This document shows, in pieces, positions 4,997-5,009 of a stretch of DNA of 5,009 nt. Source of the DNA: an uncultured Eubacteriales bacterium (lineage in GTDB: Bacteria > Bacillota > Clostridia > Monoglobales > Monoglobaceae). Every line of letters starts with the position of its first letter. The stretch's first letter is position 1. Location: the NCBI GenBank assembly GCA_905198865.1, contig CAJKEB010000088.1:1-5009 (forward strand), in the 5' to 3' direction. Under the pieces are notes generated by a model, which made no database searches, was not told the DNA's origin, and was given only the letters and a program-made list of their open reading frames with translations. The translations under genes were made by a program, and so were the position numbers.

Positions 4997-5009
4997 TTGC
5001 GGGTTTTTC

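Larger units (their letters stand above)
4689..5009. other. Gene-free region right of the YetF/DUF4363 operon
   Basis: No frame here has a start, ribosome site and length that make a convincing gene. The region holds the leftward -10 of the YetF operon (4721-4726) and a weak 5-bp hairpin CTGCC/GGCAG (4770-4785) followed by ATTTTTGG. It also holds a strong rightward promoter (4827-4855), an AGGAG at 4930-4934, and the palindromic repeat (4949-4996). The sequence after the repeat ends in GGGTTTTTC at the window edge, so a terminator or a following gene could lie just outside. Confidence 0.7.

Overview
The window looks like a chromosomal segment of a Gram-positive anaerobe of the Clostridia, plausibly a gut Oscillospiraceae/Ruminococcaceae-type organism. 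The basis is moderately low GC, AGGAGG-type ribosome sites on every firm gene, a YetF (DUF421)/DUF4363 gene pair, a flavoprotein with a short Rieske tail, and a GTAGGGGCGG-type palindromic repeat of a kind I recall from such genomes. The genus cannot be fixed from sequence reading alone.

Layout. Positions 1-84 hold the edge of an unidentified gene, most simply the 3' end of a + strand gene because a good intrinsic terminator follows at 105-140. A 27-bp near-perfect palindrome (164-190) then abuts the ribosome site of a + strand FAD oxidoreductase with a compact C-terminal Rieske [2Fe-2S] domain (207-1514). Convergent to it on the - strand is a TetR-family regulator (1534-2115). This lies 49 bp downstream of a CBS-pair/DUF21 membrane transporter of the CNNM/CorC 'hemolysin' family (2165-3439). 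The transporter has a near-consensus promoter (3509-3537) and an unusual leader in which a small hairpin separates the Shine-Dalgarno sequence from the start codon. Further right on the - strand, a YetF-family membrane protein (4002-4688) and a DUF4363 membrane-anchored protein (3591-3971) form a two-gene operon that ends at a 10-bp hairpin (3559-3585).

The last 320 bp (4689-5009) hold no convincing gene. They contain a strong-looking rightward promoter (4827-4855), a Shine-Dalgarno-like AGGAG with no start codon at the right distance, and a 48-bp palindromic repeat (4949-4996) just past it.

How the genes fit together is partly inference. Three of the four recognisable functional units are membrane or redox proteins of uncertain substrate: a divalent-cation or polyamine type exporter, a YetF/DUF4363 envelope pair, and a soluble flavin/iron-sulfur oxidoreductase. 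The TetR protein may control the oxidoreductase through the palindrome and may itself be co-transcribed with the transporter. I see no phage, IS element, CRISPR array, tRNA or rRNA. No clearly new defence or biosynthetic system is evident; the most interesting signals are regulatory (the palindrome, the hairpin-spaced ribosome site, and the repeat beside an orphan promoter).
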